Positions 1-8,672 of a stretch of 64,000 bases of DNA are shown here, piece after piece. A program made the translations under genes and the position numbers. The stretch lies in NCBI RefSeq assembly GCF_032380675.1, contig NZ_JAWDIX010000006.1:1-64000 (forward strand), read 5' to 3'. Below the pieces are notes generated by a model. It saw nothing but the letters and a program-made list of their open reading frames with translations, was not told where the DNA came from and did no database searches. How positions within the stretch are numbered: the stretch's first letter is position 1; each line of letters starts with the position of its first letter. This DNA is from Anaerolentibacter hominis. GTDB lineage: Bacteria > Bacillota > Clostridia > Lachnospirales > Lachnospiraceae.

Positions 1-95
1 AAGACCCCTTAAAGAGTATGAGGTAGATAGGACTCAAGTGGAAGTGTGGCAACATATGGAGCGGAGAGTTACTAATCGGTCGAGGGCTTGACCAA
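1..95 (+). rRNA. 23S ribosomal RNA, 3' end (partial)
   Basis: The first ~95 bases match the conserved 3' end of bacterial 23S rRNA: the AGACCCCTT block, GAGGTAGATAGG, a CATATGGAGCGGA stretch, and the terminal CTAATCGGTCGAGG...TTGACC segment. The gene is cut by the left edge. The exact mature 3' end is uncertain by a few bases. tRNA genes follow directly, with no 5S rRNA in between. Confidence 0.93.
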
Positions 96-160
96 AAGGG
101 AAAGAGGTTTAGGAAGAAAAGAATTCATGTGCAGTTTTGAAGGTAGAAATATATAATGTT

Positions 161-234
161 GGCCCAATGGCTCAGTTGGTTAGAGCGCCGCCCTGTCACG
201 GCGGAGGTCGCGGGTTCGAGTCCCGCTTGGGTCG
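161..234 (+). tRNA. tRNA-Asp (anticodon GTC)
   Basis: The acceptor stem GGCCCAA pairs with TTGGGTC (one G-T pair), discriminator G. D-loop, anticodon loop CTGTCAC and the GGTTCGAGTCC T-arm are all present. CCA is not encoded. First of five tRNAs downstream of the 23S gene. Confidence 0.97.
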
Positions 235-239
235 TTTAT

Positions 240-312
240 GGGATCTTAGCTCAGCTGGGAGAGCATCTGCCTTACAAGCAGAGGGTCACAGGTTCGAGCC
301 CTGTAGGTCCCA
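240..312 (+). tRNA. tRNA-Val (anticodon TAC)
   Basis: The acceptor stem GGGATCT pairs with AGGTCCC, discriminator A. The anticodon stem CTGCC/AGCAG frames a loop with TAC, and the T-arm GGTTCGAGCC is standard. Five bases separate it from the preceding tRNA-Asp. Confidence 0.97.
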
Positions 313-329
313 TTAAGTAATGAATTTTT

Positions 330-402
330 GCCGACATGGCTCAATTGGCAGAGCAGCTGATTTGTAATCAGCAGGTTATCGGTTCAAGTCCGATTGTCGG
401 CT
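330..402 (+). tRNA. tRNA-Thr (anticodon TGT)
   Basis: The acceptor stem GCCGACA pairs with TGTCGGC, discriminator T. The anticodon stem CTGAT/ATCAG holds the loop with TGT. The T-arm GGTTCAAGTCC is standard. Part of the rRNA-linked tRNA cluster. Confidence 0.97.
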
Positions 403-406
403 TTAT

Positions 407-488
407 GGATGGATTCCCGAGTGGCCAAAGGGGGCAGACTGTAAATCTGTTAGCTACGCTTTCGAAGGTTCGAATCCTTCTCCATCCA
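407..488 (+). tRNA. tRNA-Tyr (anticodon GTA)
   Basis: The acceptor stem GGATGGA pairs with TCCATCC, discriminator A. The anticodon stem CAGAC/ATCTG frames GTA. A long class II variable arm (TAGCTACGC...) fits bacterial tRNA-Tyr and explains the 82-base length. Confidence 0.97.
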
Positions 489-562
489 CTGAAAAAACAG
501 TCATAATCTGAATGTTTTTTCATATACTAATAAAGGAAGAAAATTCCTGCAAATTATATTAT

Positions 563-636
<74 letters not shown>

Positions 637-639
637 CTC

Positions 640-677
640 ACAGATCATTAGAATAAATCTAATGATCTGTTTTTTTG
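640..677 (+). terminator. Rho-independent terminator of the rRNA/tRNA operon
   Basis: A perfect stem (ACAGATCATTAGA with TCTAATGATCTGT, 13 bp) with a four- to five-base AT loop is followed by a run of seven Ts. It sits three bases after tRNA-fMet and closes the operon. Confidence 0.9.
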
Positions 678-794
678 CGTAATTATTGAACTTAGTGAAA
701 TAAGAGAAAATCCTGGTATCCGGACCTTCATTGACTTTTTATCGGCGGAACGACTATAATGGATTTAAATAATGACGATTGGGGGTATCGGAAC

Positions 795-1598
795 ATGGAT
801 CTGAATTTATCAGGAAAGGTCGCTGTTATCTGCGGCGGATCAACCGGCATCGGTGAGGCTTGTGCACAGATATTTGCAAGAGAAGGCTGCAAGGTGGCTG
901 TATGCAGCCGTAATAAAGAAAAGCTGAAGGGCTTTCAGGAGAGGTTTGTGGCTCAGGGATATACCGCACTGATCCGCCAGTGCAACTGTACGGACCAGGA
1001 ACAGGTGGAGGCATTTGCGGCCGAAGTCTATGAACAGTTCGGCAGAATTGATATCTGGATCAATAGTGCCGGGGGAAATCGGCATATGCCGCTGTGTGAT
1101 GTTACACAGGATGACTATAAATACATATTGGATATGAATTTCAGTTCTACTCTTTATGGAATTAATGCTGCCAGCAAGTATATGAAGCAGACCGGAGGCG
1201 GTTCCATTGTGAATATTTCCTCTGCCTCTGCCGAAACACCGGCGGTGTACCGCCTTTTGTACGGAGCTTTTAAAGCCGCGGTCTCAAAGCTGACCCAGGG
1301 TGTAGCCGCTGAACTTGCACCATTTCATATCCGTGTTAATGCAGTGGAGCCGGGAATCATCAATACGATTTTATCCAGAGACGCTATTGTCAACCATACG
1401 GAATCGACAATGAAGAAGATCGCATTAAAGAGAGCCGGTGAACCTGAGGAAGTTGCTGCCCCGATTGTATTCTTGGCTTCTGATTTGGCCAGCTATATAA
1501 CTGGTGCGTCTCTGGCTATCAATGGAGGAAAGGGACTGGTAGGAGATCCGGATCTGGCATGGCAGGGTTTTCACCCTACATCAATGCCTCCCCAGTGA
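795..1598 (+). CDS. SDR family NAD(P)-dependent oxidoreductase
   Basis: Classical short-chain dehydrogenase/reductase of 267 aa, the usual family length. The N-terminal nucleotide motif is GGSTGIG, followed by NSAGG (NAG-type motif). The catalytic tetrad is visible as Ser in NISSASA and the YxxxK motif YGAFK. The C-terminal half has the usual PG and GASLAINGG segments. The ATG at 795 is preferred because it has GGGGG nine bases upstream and gives the standard start. An in-frame ATG at 759 would add 12 unusual residues. Such enzymes reduce or oxidise sugar, acid or acyl carbonyls in the cytosol; the substrate cannot be read from the sequence. It stands alone after the tRNA operon. Confidence 0.88.
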   Translation: MDLNLSGKVAVICGGSTGIGEACAQIFAREGCKVAVCSRNKEKLKGFQERFVAQGYTALIRQCNCTDQEQVEAFAAEVYEQFGRIDIWINSAGGNRHMPLCDVTQDDYKYILDMNFSSTLYGINAASKYMKQTGGGSIVNISSASAETPAVYRLLYGAFKAAVSKLTQGVAAELAPFHIRVNAVEPGIINTILSRDAIVNHTESTMKKIALKRAGEPEEVAAPIVFLASDLASYITGASLAINGGKGLVGDPDLAWQGFHPTSMPPQ

Positions 1599-1648
1599 GT
1601 CAATAAATAAGGAGGGAACGCTTTACGGGCCTCTATGCTATCAGAAAA

Positions 1649-1752
1649 AGAATCCCGCAAGCGGGATTCTCCGGCAACACGATTCTTTTCCGCCGCAGTG
1701 CGATCCCCCGGAGGGTTTATCATATAGGGGACAAAGTTTCCTATATGATAAA
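1649..1752. other. Two successive hairpins in the SDR/aldolase gap
   Basis: A 10-bp stem with AA loop (AGAATCCCGC/GCGGGATTCT, 1649-1670) is followed by a second inverted repeat at about 1717-1752 (TTATCATATAGG with CCTATATGATAA). Neither is followed by a T-run on the plus strand. They lie just before a clear terminator in the convergent gap between the SDR and aldolase genes. Confidence 0.6.
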
Positions 1753-1790
1753 AAGGAATCTGCGCAGATAACGGGCAGATTCCTTTTTTT
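1750..1790. terminator. Bidirectional terminator
   Basis: The stem AAAAGGAATCTGC pairs with GCAGATTCCTTTT around an 11-base loop. A T-run follows on the plus strand and an A-run precedes, so it can end both the SDR transcript and the oppositely oriented aldolase transcript. Confidence 0.8.
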
Positions 1791-1807
1791 ATACTCGATG
1801 GCGAAGA

Positions 1808-2485
1808 TTAGCAGTCGGACATGTTTTTGCTTTCACCGCAGAGAAGAAAGAAGTCTGCTTCAAATGCATCAACAGCGGCGGCTACATTTTCATTTTTGAC
1901 CAGCCCCTCTATAATATCAGGAGCCAGGGTAGCGGCACCAATACCATGACGGCACAGCTCCAGAACCTGGTAGGAGTTTTTAAAACTGGCAGCCAGTACC
2001 TGGGTATTCAGGTTATTGCTGCGGAAGATATCATGCATATGTATAGCGGCTGAAACGCCGTCATATCCCAGGTTATCAATACGGTTTACATAGGGCGCGG
2101 TGTATACTGCGCCTGCCTCTGCGGCCAGATATGCCTGCATCGGCGTGTAAATGGCGGTTGCGGTTACCTGGATGCCGTTTGCCGACATTCGTTTGATTGC
2201 CTTTAATCCTTCCCTGGTTACAGGTACCTTGATATAAGTGTTTTCTCCCAGTTCTTTTCGTATCCGGAAGGCTTCCTCTTCCATAGTTTCTGCTTCCTGG
2301 GAAACAACCTGCACATGCAGCTGCCCGTCTGCACCGATTATATCCCTGATCTCTCTGAGTACGTCATAGGGAGCTCTGCCGGAAGCTTTCAGAATGGAGG
2401 GGTTGGTAGTAACGCCTTTTGCGGGAAAATAGTCATATAATTCTCTGATTATTTTGGTATCCGCGCTGTCGATAATTAGTTTCAT
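1808..2485 (-). CDS. Fructose-6-phosphate aldolase / transaldolase-like protein
   Basis: Short (225 aa) transaldolase of the FSA/TalC class, a cytosolic class I aldolase that forms a Schiff base with sugar phosphates. Visible hallmarks are the N-terminal MKLIIDSAD, the GVTTNPSIL motif that is nearly diagnostic, the active-site Lys in YIKVPVT, and the TAIYTPMQAYLAA strand/helix. Full transaldolases are longer. The ATG at 2485 is chosen because AAAGGAGG lies just upstream; an upstream in-frame ATG at 2569 has no site and adds unrelated residues. The protein could act as true fructose-6-phosphate aldolase or as a short transaldolase; sequence alone does not decide. No sugar operon surrounds it. 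Confidence 0.88.
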   Translation of the reverse strand: MKLIIDSADTKIIRELYDYFPAKGVTTNPSILKASGRAPYDVLREIRDIIGADGQLHVQVVSQEAETMEEEAFRIRKELGENTYIKVPVTREGLKAIKRMSANGIQVTATAIYTPMQAYLAAEAGAVYTAPYVNRIDNLGYDGVSAAIHMHDIFRSNNLNTQVLAASFKNSYQVLELCRHGIGAATLAPDIIEGLVKNENVAAAVDAFEADFFLLCGESKNMSDC

Positions 2486-2818
2486 CTGGAGTCCTCCTTT
2501 CGGGTTCAGATCATTGCCACGTCCGCCTTTCAATAGTGGCCTTAAGACTATTATAGCATGGAGGAACAATTGTATTATAGTATTTTTCTAATTTATGCTA
2601 TGATAATTGTTAGCACATAAATGAAAGAAGACAAGATACCTGTTATAGAAAAAACGGAGAGACAGGTAGCTAATGGGACTGTTTTTAATTGCGACCCTTG
2701 CGGTTAATTTTCCATTACAAAGGTGAGCTGAAAGAGCTGCGGCCGGATTTGACAGGAATCCGATCATGGTCTAAACTTAAGTAAGTTCCGGCAATTGTTG
2801 AGGCCGGGGGTACAGAAG

Positions 2819-3274
2819 ATGAAAGGAAGTGTTCAGGTGTTTAAAGAATTTAAAAAGTTTGCGATTAAGGGGAACATGCTGGATTTGGCTGTCGGCGTGA
2901 TTATCGGCGGTGCTTTCGGTAGTATCGTCAATTCGCTGGTAAACGATATTATTATGCCGGTGATCAGTCTGTTTACTGGTAAGATTGACTTTAGCAACTG
3001 GTTTCTTGCTTTGGATGGAAATAAGTATGCCACGATAGAGGCAGCACAAAAGGCAGGGGCAGCTACGCTAAATTATGGAAATTTTATTTCCGGGATCTTA
3101 AATTTCCTGATCATGGCTTTTGTTGTGTTCCTGTTTGTGAGGTTTATGAATTCTCTTCGGAAGGAAGAAAAGCCCGCGGCGCCGACGACGAAGAAGTGCC
3201 CTTACTGTCTGTCGGACATTCCGCTTGAGGCAACCAGATGTCCTAATTGTACGTCTGAGCTGGAAGAACAATAG
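2819..3274 (+). CDS. mscL: Large-conductance mechanosensitive channel MscL with zinc-ribbon tail
   Basis: Homologous to MscL, the pentameric inner-membrane channel that opens under membrane tension and relieves hypo-osmotic shock. The N-terminal amphipathic helix (VFKEFKKFAIKGN), TM1 with DLAVGVIIGGAFGSIV and the pore-lining NDIIMP motif, the periplasmic loop and TM2 (ISGILNFLIMAFVVFLFV) are in order. The cytoplasmic tail is unusual: instead of only the helical bundle it ends in a CPYC...CPNC zinc-ribbon. The start at 2819 (MKGSVQ) is preferred over 2795. Monocistronic, ended by a strong terminator. Confidence 0.95.
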   Translation: MKGSVQVFKEFKKFAIKGNMLDLAVGVIIGGAFGSIVNSLVNDIIMPVISLFTGKIDFSNWFLALDGNKYATIEAAQKAGAATLNYGNFISGILNFLIMAFVVFLFVRFMNSLRKEEKPAAPTTKKCPYCLSDIPLEATRCPNCTSELEEQ

Positions 3275-3315
3275 AATTGATAACTATAAAATGAGCGCCC
3301 GGTAAGGGCAATAAT

Positions 3316-3358
3316 AGGGGGAAGGAAGTGATTCGGATGATTCACTTCCTTCCCCCTT
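3316..3358. terminator. Bidirectional terminator between mscL and the ROK regulator
   Basis: A long stem (GGGGAAGGAAGTGA with TCACTTCCTTCCCC) with a ~10-base loop and following CTTT lies between two convergent genes. It would work for both. Confidence 0.75.
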
Positions 3359-3389
3359 TGGTTTACAATAAGACGGCTCGCGAAGTCTG

Positions 3390-4565
3390 CTACTGTCTTT
3401 CTATATTATCAAGAGGCAGCCAGTTGTCATATATTGTATCGCATATGCCTTCATAGATGCTGCTGGAATGATAATTTTCCACCTGGAAGGTAAGCCCTCT
3501 CGCAAGGGACAGGGAACAGCGTTTTTGCACCTGTTCCATAAATTCAGTTCTGATTAGAGGAAATAAATCCGCAATGTACCCTGTAATTAAGAACATGGAG
3601 GGGTCAAAAATATTTACCAGGATACTGGTGAGAGAGCCCACTAAGTAACCTATTTTTTGAAGCAGAGGACGGAAATCATCCGGATGCTGATTAACGTACT
3701 CTACAAAACTGCTCCATTGAGAGTCGGCGTTTCTGCCGGCATCATAATGAGGATAGTGCTGAAGAATATGTTCCACCTGCAGTTCCGCCTCTATGCATCC
3801 ATAGGACCCACAGGAGGGACACCGCAAGGTTTTATCGCCGATGGGCACATGGGCCACTTCCGCACCGTAACCATTTTTACCACGCAGGAGAGCGTCATTG
3901 CATATGATTCCCACACCGGTTCCCTGTGAAATGTCCAGGCAGACAATGTTGGACACCTTGCTTGTGGTATGGGCGGAAATTGCCTTAAAGTTGCTGGAAT
4001 TATCTACATAGATCGGTATATGAAACACTGATTGGAAAACTTGTTTCATATTGACGCCATTGTATTTTTCAATGGAACTGCTGATTAAACAGCTGTCCAC
4101 CGCGTCAAAAATAGCAGGGACAGAGATGCCTGCTCCGATAAAATGAGAAGGATTCAGCTCGCGTTCCTGAATCTGTTCATCCAGCTGTTCTTTCGCATAG
4201 ACGGCAATATCCTCAACCTCCTGGATATCCGAAATGTCGTATGTCTTAGAAAATATAATTTCATTGTGAAGATTGATGATTGCCAGTCCCAGCGTGTTGG
4301 CAACCTGCAAATCTATCCCTATGACAAAAAAAGCATCATAGTGGAAAGAAATGGAATTGGGTATCCTGCCTACACGGGAGTTCGCAGTTCGCTGTTCTGA
4401 AATAATCCCCAATGATTTCAGATCCGAGCATATGGTAGACACGGTAGTAATACTGAGCGCAGACTGCTTGGCAATATCTTTTTTCGTGAGACTGTCGCTG
4501 AATCGGATCAGATCCATGACAATCTTTGCATTTTTATTTTTTAAATCAACTACATCATTAATCAT
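3390..4565 (-). CDS. ROK family transcriptional regulator (NagC/XylR-like)
   Basis: 391-aa ROK repressor. The N-terminal winged helix (about residues 10-65) carries LTKKDIAKQSALSITTVS as helix-turn-helix. The sugar-kinase-like ROK domain follows, with DISQGTGVGI, GAEVAHVPIG and the zinc-binding CPSCGSYGCIE signature. NagC/XylR proteins release DNA when they bind a sugar or sugar derivative. It lies next to a divergent CUT2 ABC operon and an M24 protein, so it probably senses the imported compound or its product (inference). The phosphate-loop region is degenerate, as expected for a regulator rather than a kinase. Confidence 0.9.
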   Translation of the reverse strand: MINDVVDLKNKNAKIVMDLIRFSDSLTKKDIAKQSALSITTVSTICSDLKSLGIISEQRTANSRVGRIPNSISFHYDAFFVIGIDLQVANTLGLAIINLHNEIIFSKTYDISDIQEVEDIAVYAKEQLDEQIQERELNPSHFIGAGISVPAIFDAVDSCLISSSIEKYNGVNMKQVFQSVFHIPIYVDNSSNFKAISAHTTSKVSNIVCLDISQGTGVGIICNDALLRGKNGYGAEVAHVPIGDKTLRCPSCGSYGCIEAELQVEHILQHYPHYDAGRNADSQWSSFVEYVNQHPDDFRPLLQKIGYLVGSLTSILVNIFDPSMFLITGYIADLFPLIRTEFMEQVQKRCSLSLARGLTFQVENYHSSSIYEGICDTIYDNWLPLDNIERQ

Positions 4566-4719
4566 TGGGCATCACCACGTTTTCCTTATAGTTTCAAAAT
4601 CAGTATATACTAATTGTTAAAATATTACAACGCTGGCGTGGGAAAACAAGGGGCTGTCAATCCTCTGTTCCGCGCTTATTCTCCTTATTCTCCCTTTATG
4701 TACTGCAGGTATTTATTGC

Positions 4720-6012
4720 CTAAAGGCCTTTACCTACCAGATCCTGAACATCCACAGGAAGGTCGGTTAAACTGACGAATATATTGCCCTTTTTGAAAAA
4801 TGCACTCTCCACGCATCCGCCGCAAATATCTTTGTCAGGATGATCGTAAAGGCCCAGATCCAGCATCATGCCAACGTTTTTCCCCTTCCCGTAATAATCT
4901 TCTTTCAGTGGATGGGTGGGGATCTTTTCCAGACATTCTGTTAATCCGGTGCCGTGACTGGTGCTGTAAAAATGCAGAGATTTCATGTTGATCCCTTCGA
5001 TTTCCTGTGTTGCAAAGTAGTCACGGGCAGCCAGGTCAACCCGGTTAATTGGAAGATCTTTTTCAATTACATTTTTAAGTTCCGCCACCGCAAGTTCATA
5101 GCCATGGTTCATTTTTTCAAAAAACTCTTTCTGAACCGCATTTCTTTTGCCCGCCACAACTGTTCTGCGGCAGACGCCTTTATATCCCTGAAAACTAGGA
5201 ACAGAGCTTAACTGGACAATTTCTCCTTCTTCAATAATTTTGTTGGATGCCGGAGCGATGATGTACCGGTTTCGTTCTCCGGAGGCAGCCATGGATTCTG
5301 CGCCATAGCTTTCGCCGCCCAGGGCTTTGACCACATAATCTCCGACGGCTGTTACCTGCAGCTCTCTGAGACCGGGCCGGATGACGGCAAGCATGGCGCG
5401 GATGGCTGCAGCGGCAATTATATCCGCCTGTTTCATACAATGAAATTCTGCATCTGATTTGTCATAGCGCAGATCTGCCAGAATATCGGCGGCATCCACA
5501 AGCTCCGGGGCACCGGGCACATCATTTCTGAAAATATCCAGAACCTTGGCTGTTACAACATCGAGAGAAGTCATAATACCAATTCTTTTAATCTCGTGGC
5601 CCACATATTCCTGGATCACCCGGGGCAGGGAAGCGCAGGTAACCCCTTCGTAGTATTCATCCGGAAGACTGAACTCCTCTGTAAATTTACATTCCAGATC
5701 AAGGCCGGCTTCTTTGGCCCATTTTCCGGATTCCGGCCCCACCAGCAGCAGCGGTTTTCTGCCGGGGGCGATGACAGCGCAGGCTTTCTCCAGAGTAGGG
5801 TTATAACCGGTGAGATAAATTCCGTCACCGGGCATTTCCCTGTACCAGAAGAAGAAGCCGAAATCCAATTCTCTTTCTTCTAATTGCTTCCATACCTTTT
5901 TGTACCTTGCATAAAATTCTTCCTTGGCAATCGCCGCGGACAGGTCCAGCTTTGCCGCGTAATGATCCACAACCTGCTGCACTTTTTCATAATCCTTAAG
6001 TGTTAAAAACAT
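4720..6012 (-). CDS. M24 'pita-bread' family protein lacking metal-ligand Asp residues (creatinase-like)
   Basis: 430 aa with an N-terminal creatinase/prolidase domain (about 1-190) and a C-terminal M24 fold. In M24 metallopeptidases two Asp, one His and two Glu bind the metals. Here the GY...RT block aligns Ser269 and Val280 with the two Asp positions, while His353, Glu362 and Glu402 remain and the EP Glu is Asp385. That pattern argues against a canonical aminopeptidase. Creatinase, a C-N hydrolase of this fold, works without metal. The ATG at 6012 follows AAAGGAGGT; the longer 6087 start is not credible. The gene sits between a ROK regulator and a divergent ABC importer operon that holds a second such protein. 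Substrate unknown. Confidence 0.82.
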   Translation of the reverse strand: MFLTLKDYEKVQQVVDHYAAKLDLSAAIAKEEFYARYKKVWKQLEERELDFGFFFWYREMPGDGIYLTGYNPTLEKACAVIAPGRKPLLLVGPESGKWAKEAGLDLECKFTEEFSLPDEYYEGVTCASLPRVIQEYVGHEIKRIGIMTSLDVVTAKVLDIFRNDVPGAPELVDAADILADLRYDKSDAEFHCMKQADIIAAAAIRAMLAVIRPGLRELQVTAVGDYVVKALGGESYGAESMAASGERNRYIIAPASNKIIEEGEIVQLSSVPSFQGYKGVCRRTVVAGKRNAVQKEFFEKMNHGYELAVAELKNVIEKDLPINRVDLAARDYFATQEIEGINMKSLHFYSTSHGTGLTECLEKIPTHPLKEDYYGKGKNVGMMLDLGLYDHPDKDICGGCVESAFFKKGNIFVSLTDLPVDVQDLVGKGL

Positions 6013-6126
6013 TGAAATACCTCCTTTAATTAAGTGTGATTGTATAATTCTGAATCGTATATTAACATACCTTTCACAATAATACAATAGATTTAAAAAT
6101 GATTTTAAAAAATATTTTAAAAAGAA

Positions 6127-6154
6127 TTGACTTAATTCGGACAGATGCTATAAT
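6127..6154 (+). promoter_or_regulatory. Sigma-A promoter of the CUT2 ABC operon
   Basis: TTGACT (6127-6132), a 16-base spacer and TATAAT (6149-6154) lie about 40 bases before the first permease start. The surrounding 180-base divergent intergenic region is very AT-rich and is the natural place for the ROK repressor to bind. Confidence 0.7.
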
Positions 6155-6192
6155 ACTTATAAAGTTCAAGGGAAGGAGGTATTAATCCTAAC

Positions 6193-7161
6193 ATGAAGGG
6201 GTTAGTAAATAGGAAAAACATTTCCAGCAGAGTGATCGTACTGATGATTACAATAGCAGTCTGCATCAGCGCAATGTCTATTTTGAAACCAAGTACCTTT
6301 TTGACGGTTTCAAATCTGAGCAGCAGTTTGACGACGGTAACCTTCAACCTCATTCTCGCCTGTGGAATGACGGTGGTCCTGATGTTGGGCTGTGTGGATC
6401 TTTCTGTGGGACCCATTGTAGCTTTTTCATCGGTGATCGCTGCACAGCTGATGCAGGGGGGTGCTCCTGTATTTCTGGCAATTCTGGCCGCGCTGGCCGC
6501 CGGGATGATCATCGGCGCCATAAATGGCGCGCTGGTGGGATACGGACACCTGGCGCCGTTTGTCGCTACCCTGGGCACCCAGTCTGTTTTGCGGGGTGTT
6601 AATTATGTAATGACCAATGGATATACCATCACAGGGCTGCCTTCCGGGTTCGCCAATATTGGCCAGGGAACATTGTTCGGGATTCCAAATCTGATTCTTA
6701 TTTCGGCGATGGTCGTGATAGTCCTGGCTATTCTTGTCCCAAGGAATTCCTTTTTCAAAAAAGTATATTTAGTGGGAACCTCCAGGCAGGTAGCCTATAT
6801 GTCCGGAATTAACGCAAACAGGATTCTTATGGGAGGATACGCCCTGAGCGGGCTATGTGCAGCACTGTGCGGCGTACTGATGTGCAGTCGTTACGCGATG
6901 GGAAACGCGGCATATGCAAATGGTTATGAGACTCAGGCCATTGCGGCGGCGGTAATTGGCGGAGCGGTTATGTCCGGCGGCGAAGGAAATATTTTCGGTA
7001 CCGTTTTAGGCGTTATGCTGGTGGCTATTGTAAATAATTCGTTCATACAGTTTGGCGGCAATGCGGAATGGCAGACGGCGATCAGCGGAATCATGCTGGT
7101 TCTTACATTGTTCATTGATGTCATGCACAACAAGAGAGCCGAAAGAAGGGGGCTGATTTAA
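6193..7161 (+). CDS. CUT2-family ABC transporter permease (RbsC-like), first of two
   Basis: 322-aa hydrophobic protein with about 8-10 membrane segments and the family signature LACGMTVVLMLGCVDLSVGP near residue 60, followed by the C-terminal AIAAAVIGGAVMSGGEGN loop that contacts the ATPase. CUT2 permeases of this type import monosaccharides, nucleosides, autoinducer-2 and related polar molecules. A GGAGG site lies 13 bases upstream of the ATG, a little far. The stop overlaps the next ATG (TAATG). It shares its operon with a second, divergent permease copy, suggesting a heterodimeric membrane channel. Confidence 0.92.
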   Translation: MKGLVNRKNISSRVIVLMITIAVCISAMSILKPSTFLTVSNLSSSLTTVTFNLILACGMTVVLMLGCVDLSVGPIVAFSSVIAAQLMQGGAPVFLAILAALAAGMIIGAINGALVGYGHLAPFVATLGTQSVLRGVNYVMTNGYTITGLPSGFANIGQGTLFGIPNLILISAMVVIVLAILVPRNSFFKKVYLVGTSRQVAYMSGINANRILMGGYALSGLCAALCGVLMCSRYAMGNAAYANGYETQAIAAAVIGGAVMSGGEGNIFGTVLGVMLVAIVNNSFIQFGGNAEWQTAISGIMLVLTLFIDVMHNKRAERRGLI

Positions 7162-8669
7162 TGGAAGAAATAATCAGGCTTGAAAACATCGGAAAAAAAT
7201 TTGGCGGAAATTATGTGTTGCAGGATATCAGTTTTACGATCAATCGTGGGGATATCCACGCGATCATTGGAGAAAATGGCGCCGGGAAATCCACACTGAT
7301 GAAAATCATCGGGGGTATTTATCAGCCCAATGAGGGACAGGTTTATAAAAATGGGGAGCAGATTCATCTGCGCAATGCAATTGACGCGTATCAGCATGGG
7401 ATAGGCATTGTTCATCAGGAACTGAGCGTGGTGGGGAATTTGTCTATTGCGGAAAATATCTTTGCGGGTCGCCAGCCGGTAGACAGAGTTGGATTTGTAA
7501 AAGAAAAGAAAATGTGCAGCGAGGCAAAACGGATTCTGGATGATATGGGAATCGACTTAAATCCCCGGGAAAAGGTTGAGAATCTGAGTGTGGCCATGCA
7601 GCAAGTTATCGAAATTGTGAAAGTGGTTTCCCACAATATTGACGTACTGATTCTGGATGAACCTACAAGTTCTCTGTCCGCCAATGAAATTGAGCATCTG
7701 TTTGGGCTGGTGCGCCGGATGAGGGACGAAAAAGGGATGACCGTCATTTTTATCAGCCATAAATTAGACGAGGTAAAGGCTATCTGTAACCGGGTGTCTG
7801 TCCTCAGGAACGGAAAGCTGGTAGGACACCTGCAAAAGGAGGAGATCACCTCCCCGGAAATGATTCGTATGATGGTGGGAGATAATCTGAGTTCCCAGGC
7901 ATTTTTGGCTCCGGGTTCGGAAAAAGGGGAATTAATCCTCAAGGTGGAAGATTTATGCAATGGAAAGAAATTCAGGAATGTGAGCTTTGAACTTTATAAA
8001 AACAGGATTCTGGGTATGTTTGGCCTGATTGGGGCCGGCAGGACAGAGACGGTTATGTCCATCATCGGCGCAGATAAATATGATTCAGGAAAAATCATTT
8101 ACGATGGAAAAGAGGTAAGATTCCGTTCTCCCAAGGAGTCTATAGGGGAAGGTATCGTGTACCTGACAGAAAACAGACGGGATCTGGGCCTGTTTTTGAC
8201 AAAACCAATTCAGGATAATATTATCGCGGCCTCCCTGGGAGATTTTGTTACAAAGTACAAGACTATGAACAAGGAAAAAATCAGCAGGATTGCGGATGAG
8301 TATATCGACAAGCTGAATATACAGCCTCCGGTAAAAAATAAAGCTGCGGGTACATATTCCGGGGGAAACCAGCAGAAGATTCTCTTTTCTAAGGCACTGC
8401 TGGCAAGGCCCAGGGTTCTTATTGTGGATGAGCCTACCAGAGGGGTTGATATCGGGGTAAAAATGACCATTCATCATATGCTGCGGGAATTGGCGGATTC
8501 TGGTATTGCAGTTATTGTCATTTCCTCTGAACTTCCTGAAATCCTGAAAGTTTCCGATGACATTGCAGTAATGCACGAAGGCAATTTCAGGGGAATTCTG
8601 CCAAACACTGGGTTAACAGAGCAGGAGGTCATGACCTGTGTCTATGAAGCAAAGGGGCAGGGGGTGTAA
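7161..8669 (+). CDS. CUT2 sugar-type ABC transporter ATP-binding protein (RbsA-like)
   Basis: 502 aa with two fused nucleotide-binding domains, the standard RbsA/MglA layout. Domain 1 has Walker A GENGAGKST (about residue 36), a weak signature SVAMQQ and Walker B VLILDEPTSS. Domain 2 has a degenerate Walker A GLIGAGRTE, signature YSGGNQQK and VLIVDEPTRGVD. It energises import by the two permeases that flank it. ATG overlaps the preceding stop, so the pair is translationally coupled. Confidence 0.95.
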   Translation: MEEIIRLENIGKKFGGNYVLQDISFTINRGDIHAIIGENGAGKSTLMKIIGGIYQPNEGQVYKNGEQIHLRNAIDAYQHGIGIVHQELSVVGNLSIAENIFAGRQPVDRVGFVKEKKMCSEAKRILDDMGIDLNPREKVENLSVAMQQVIEIVKVVSHNIDVLILDEPTSSLSANEIEHLFGLVRRMRDEKGMTVIFISHKLDEVKAICNRVSVLRNGKLVGHLQKEEITSPEMIRMMVGDNLSSQAFLAPGSEKGELILKVEDLCNGKKFRNVSFELYKNRILGMFGLIGAGRTETVMSIIGADKYDSGKIIYDGKEVRFRSPKESIGEGIVYLTENRRDLGLFLTKPIQDNIIAASLGDFVTKYKTMNKEKISRIADEYIDKLNIQPPVKNKAAGTYSGGNQQKILFSKALLARPRVLIVDEPTRGVDIGVKMTIHHMLRELADSGIAVIVISSELPEILKVSDDIAVMHEGNFRGILPNTGLTEQEVMTCVYEAKGQGV

Positions 8670-8672
8670 AAC

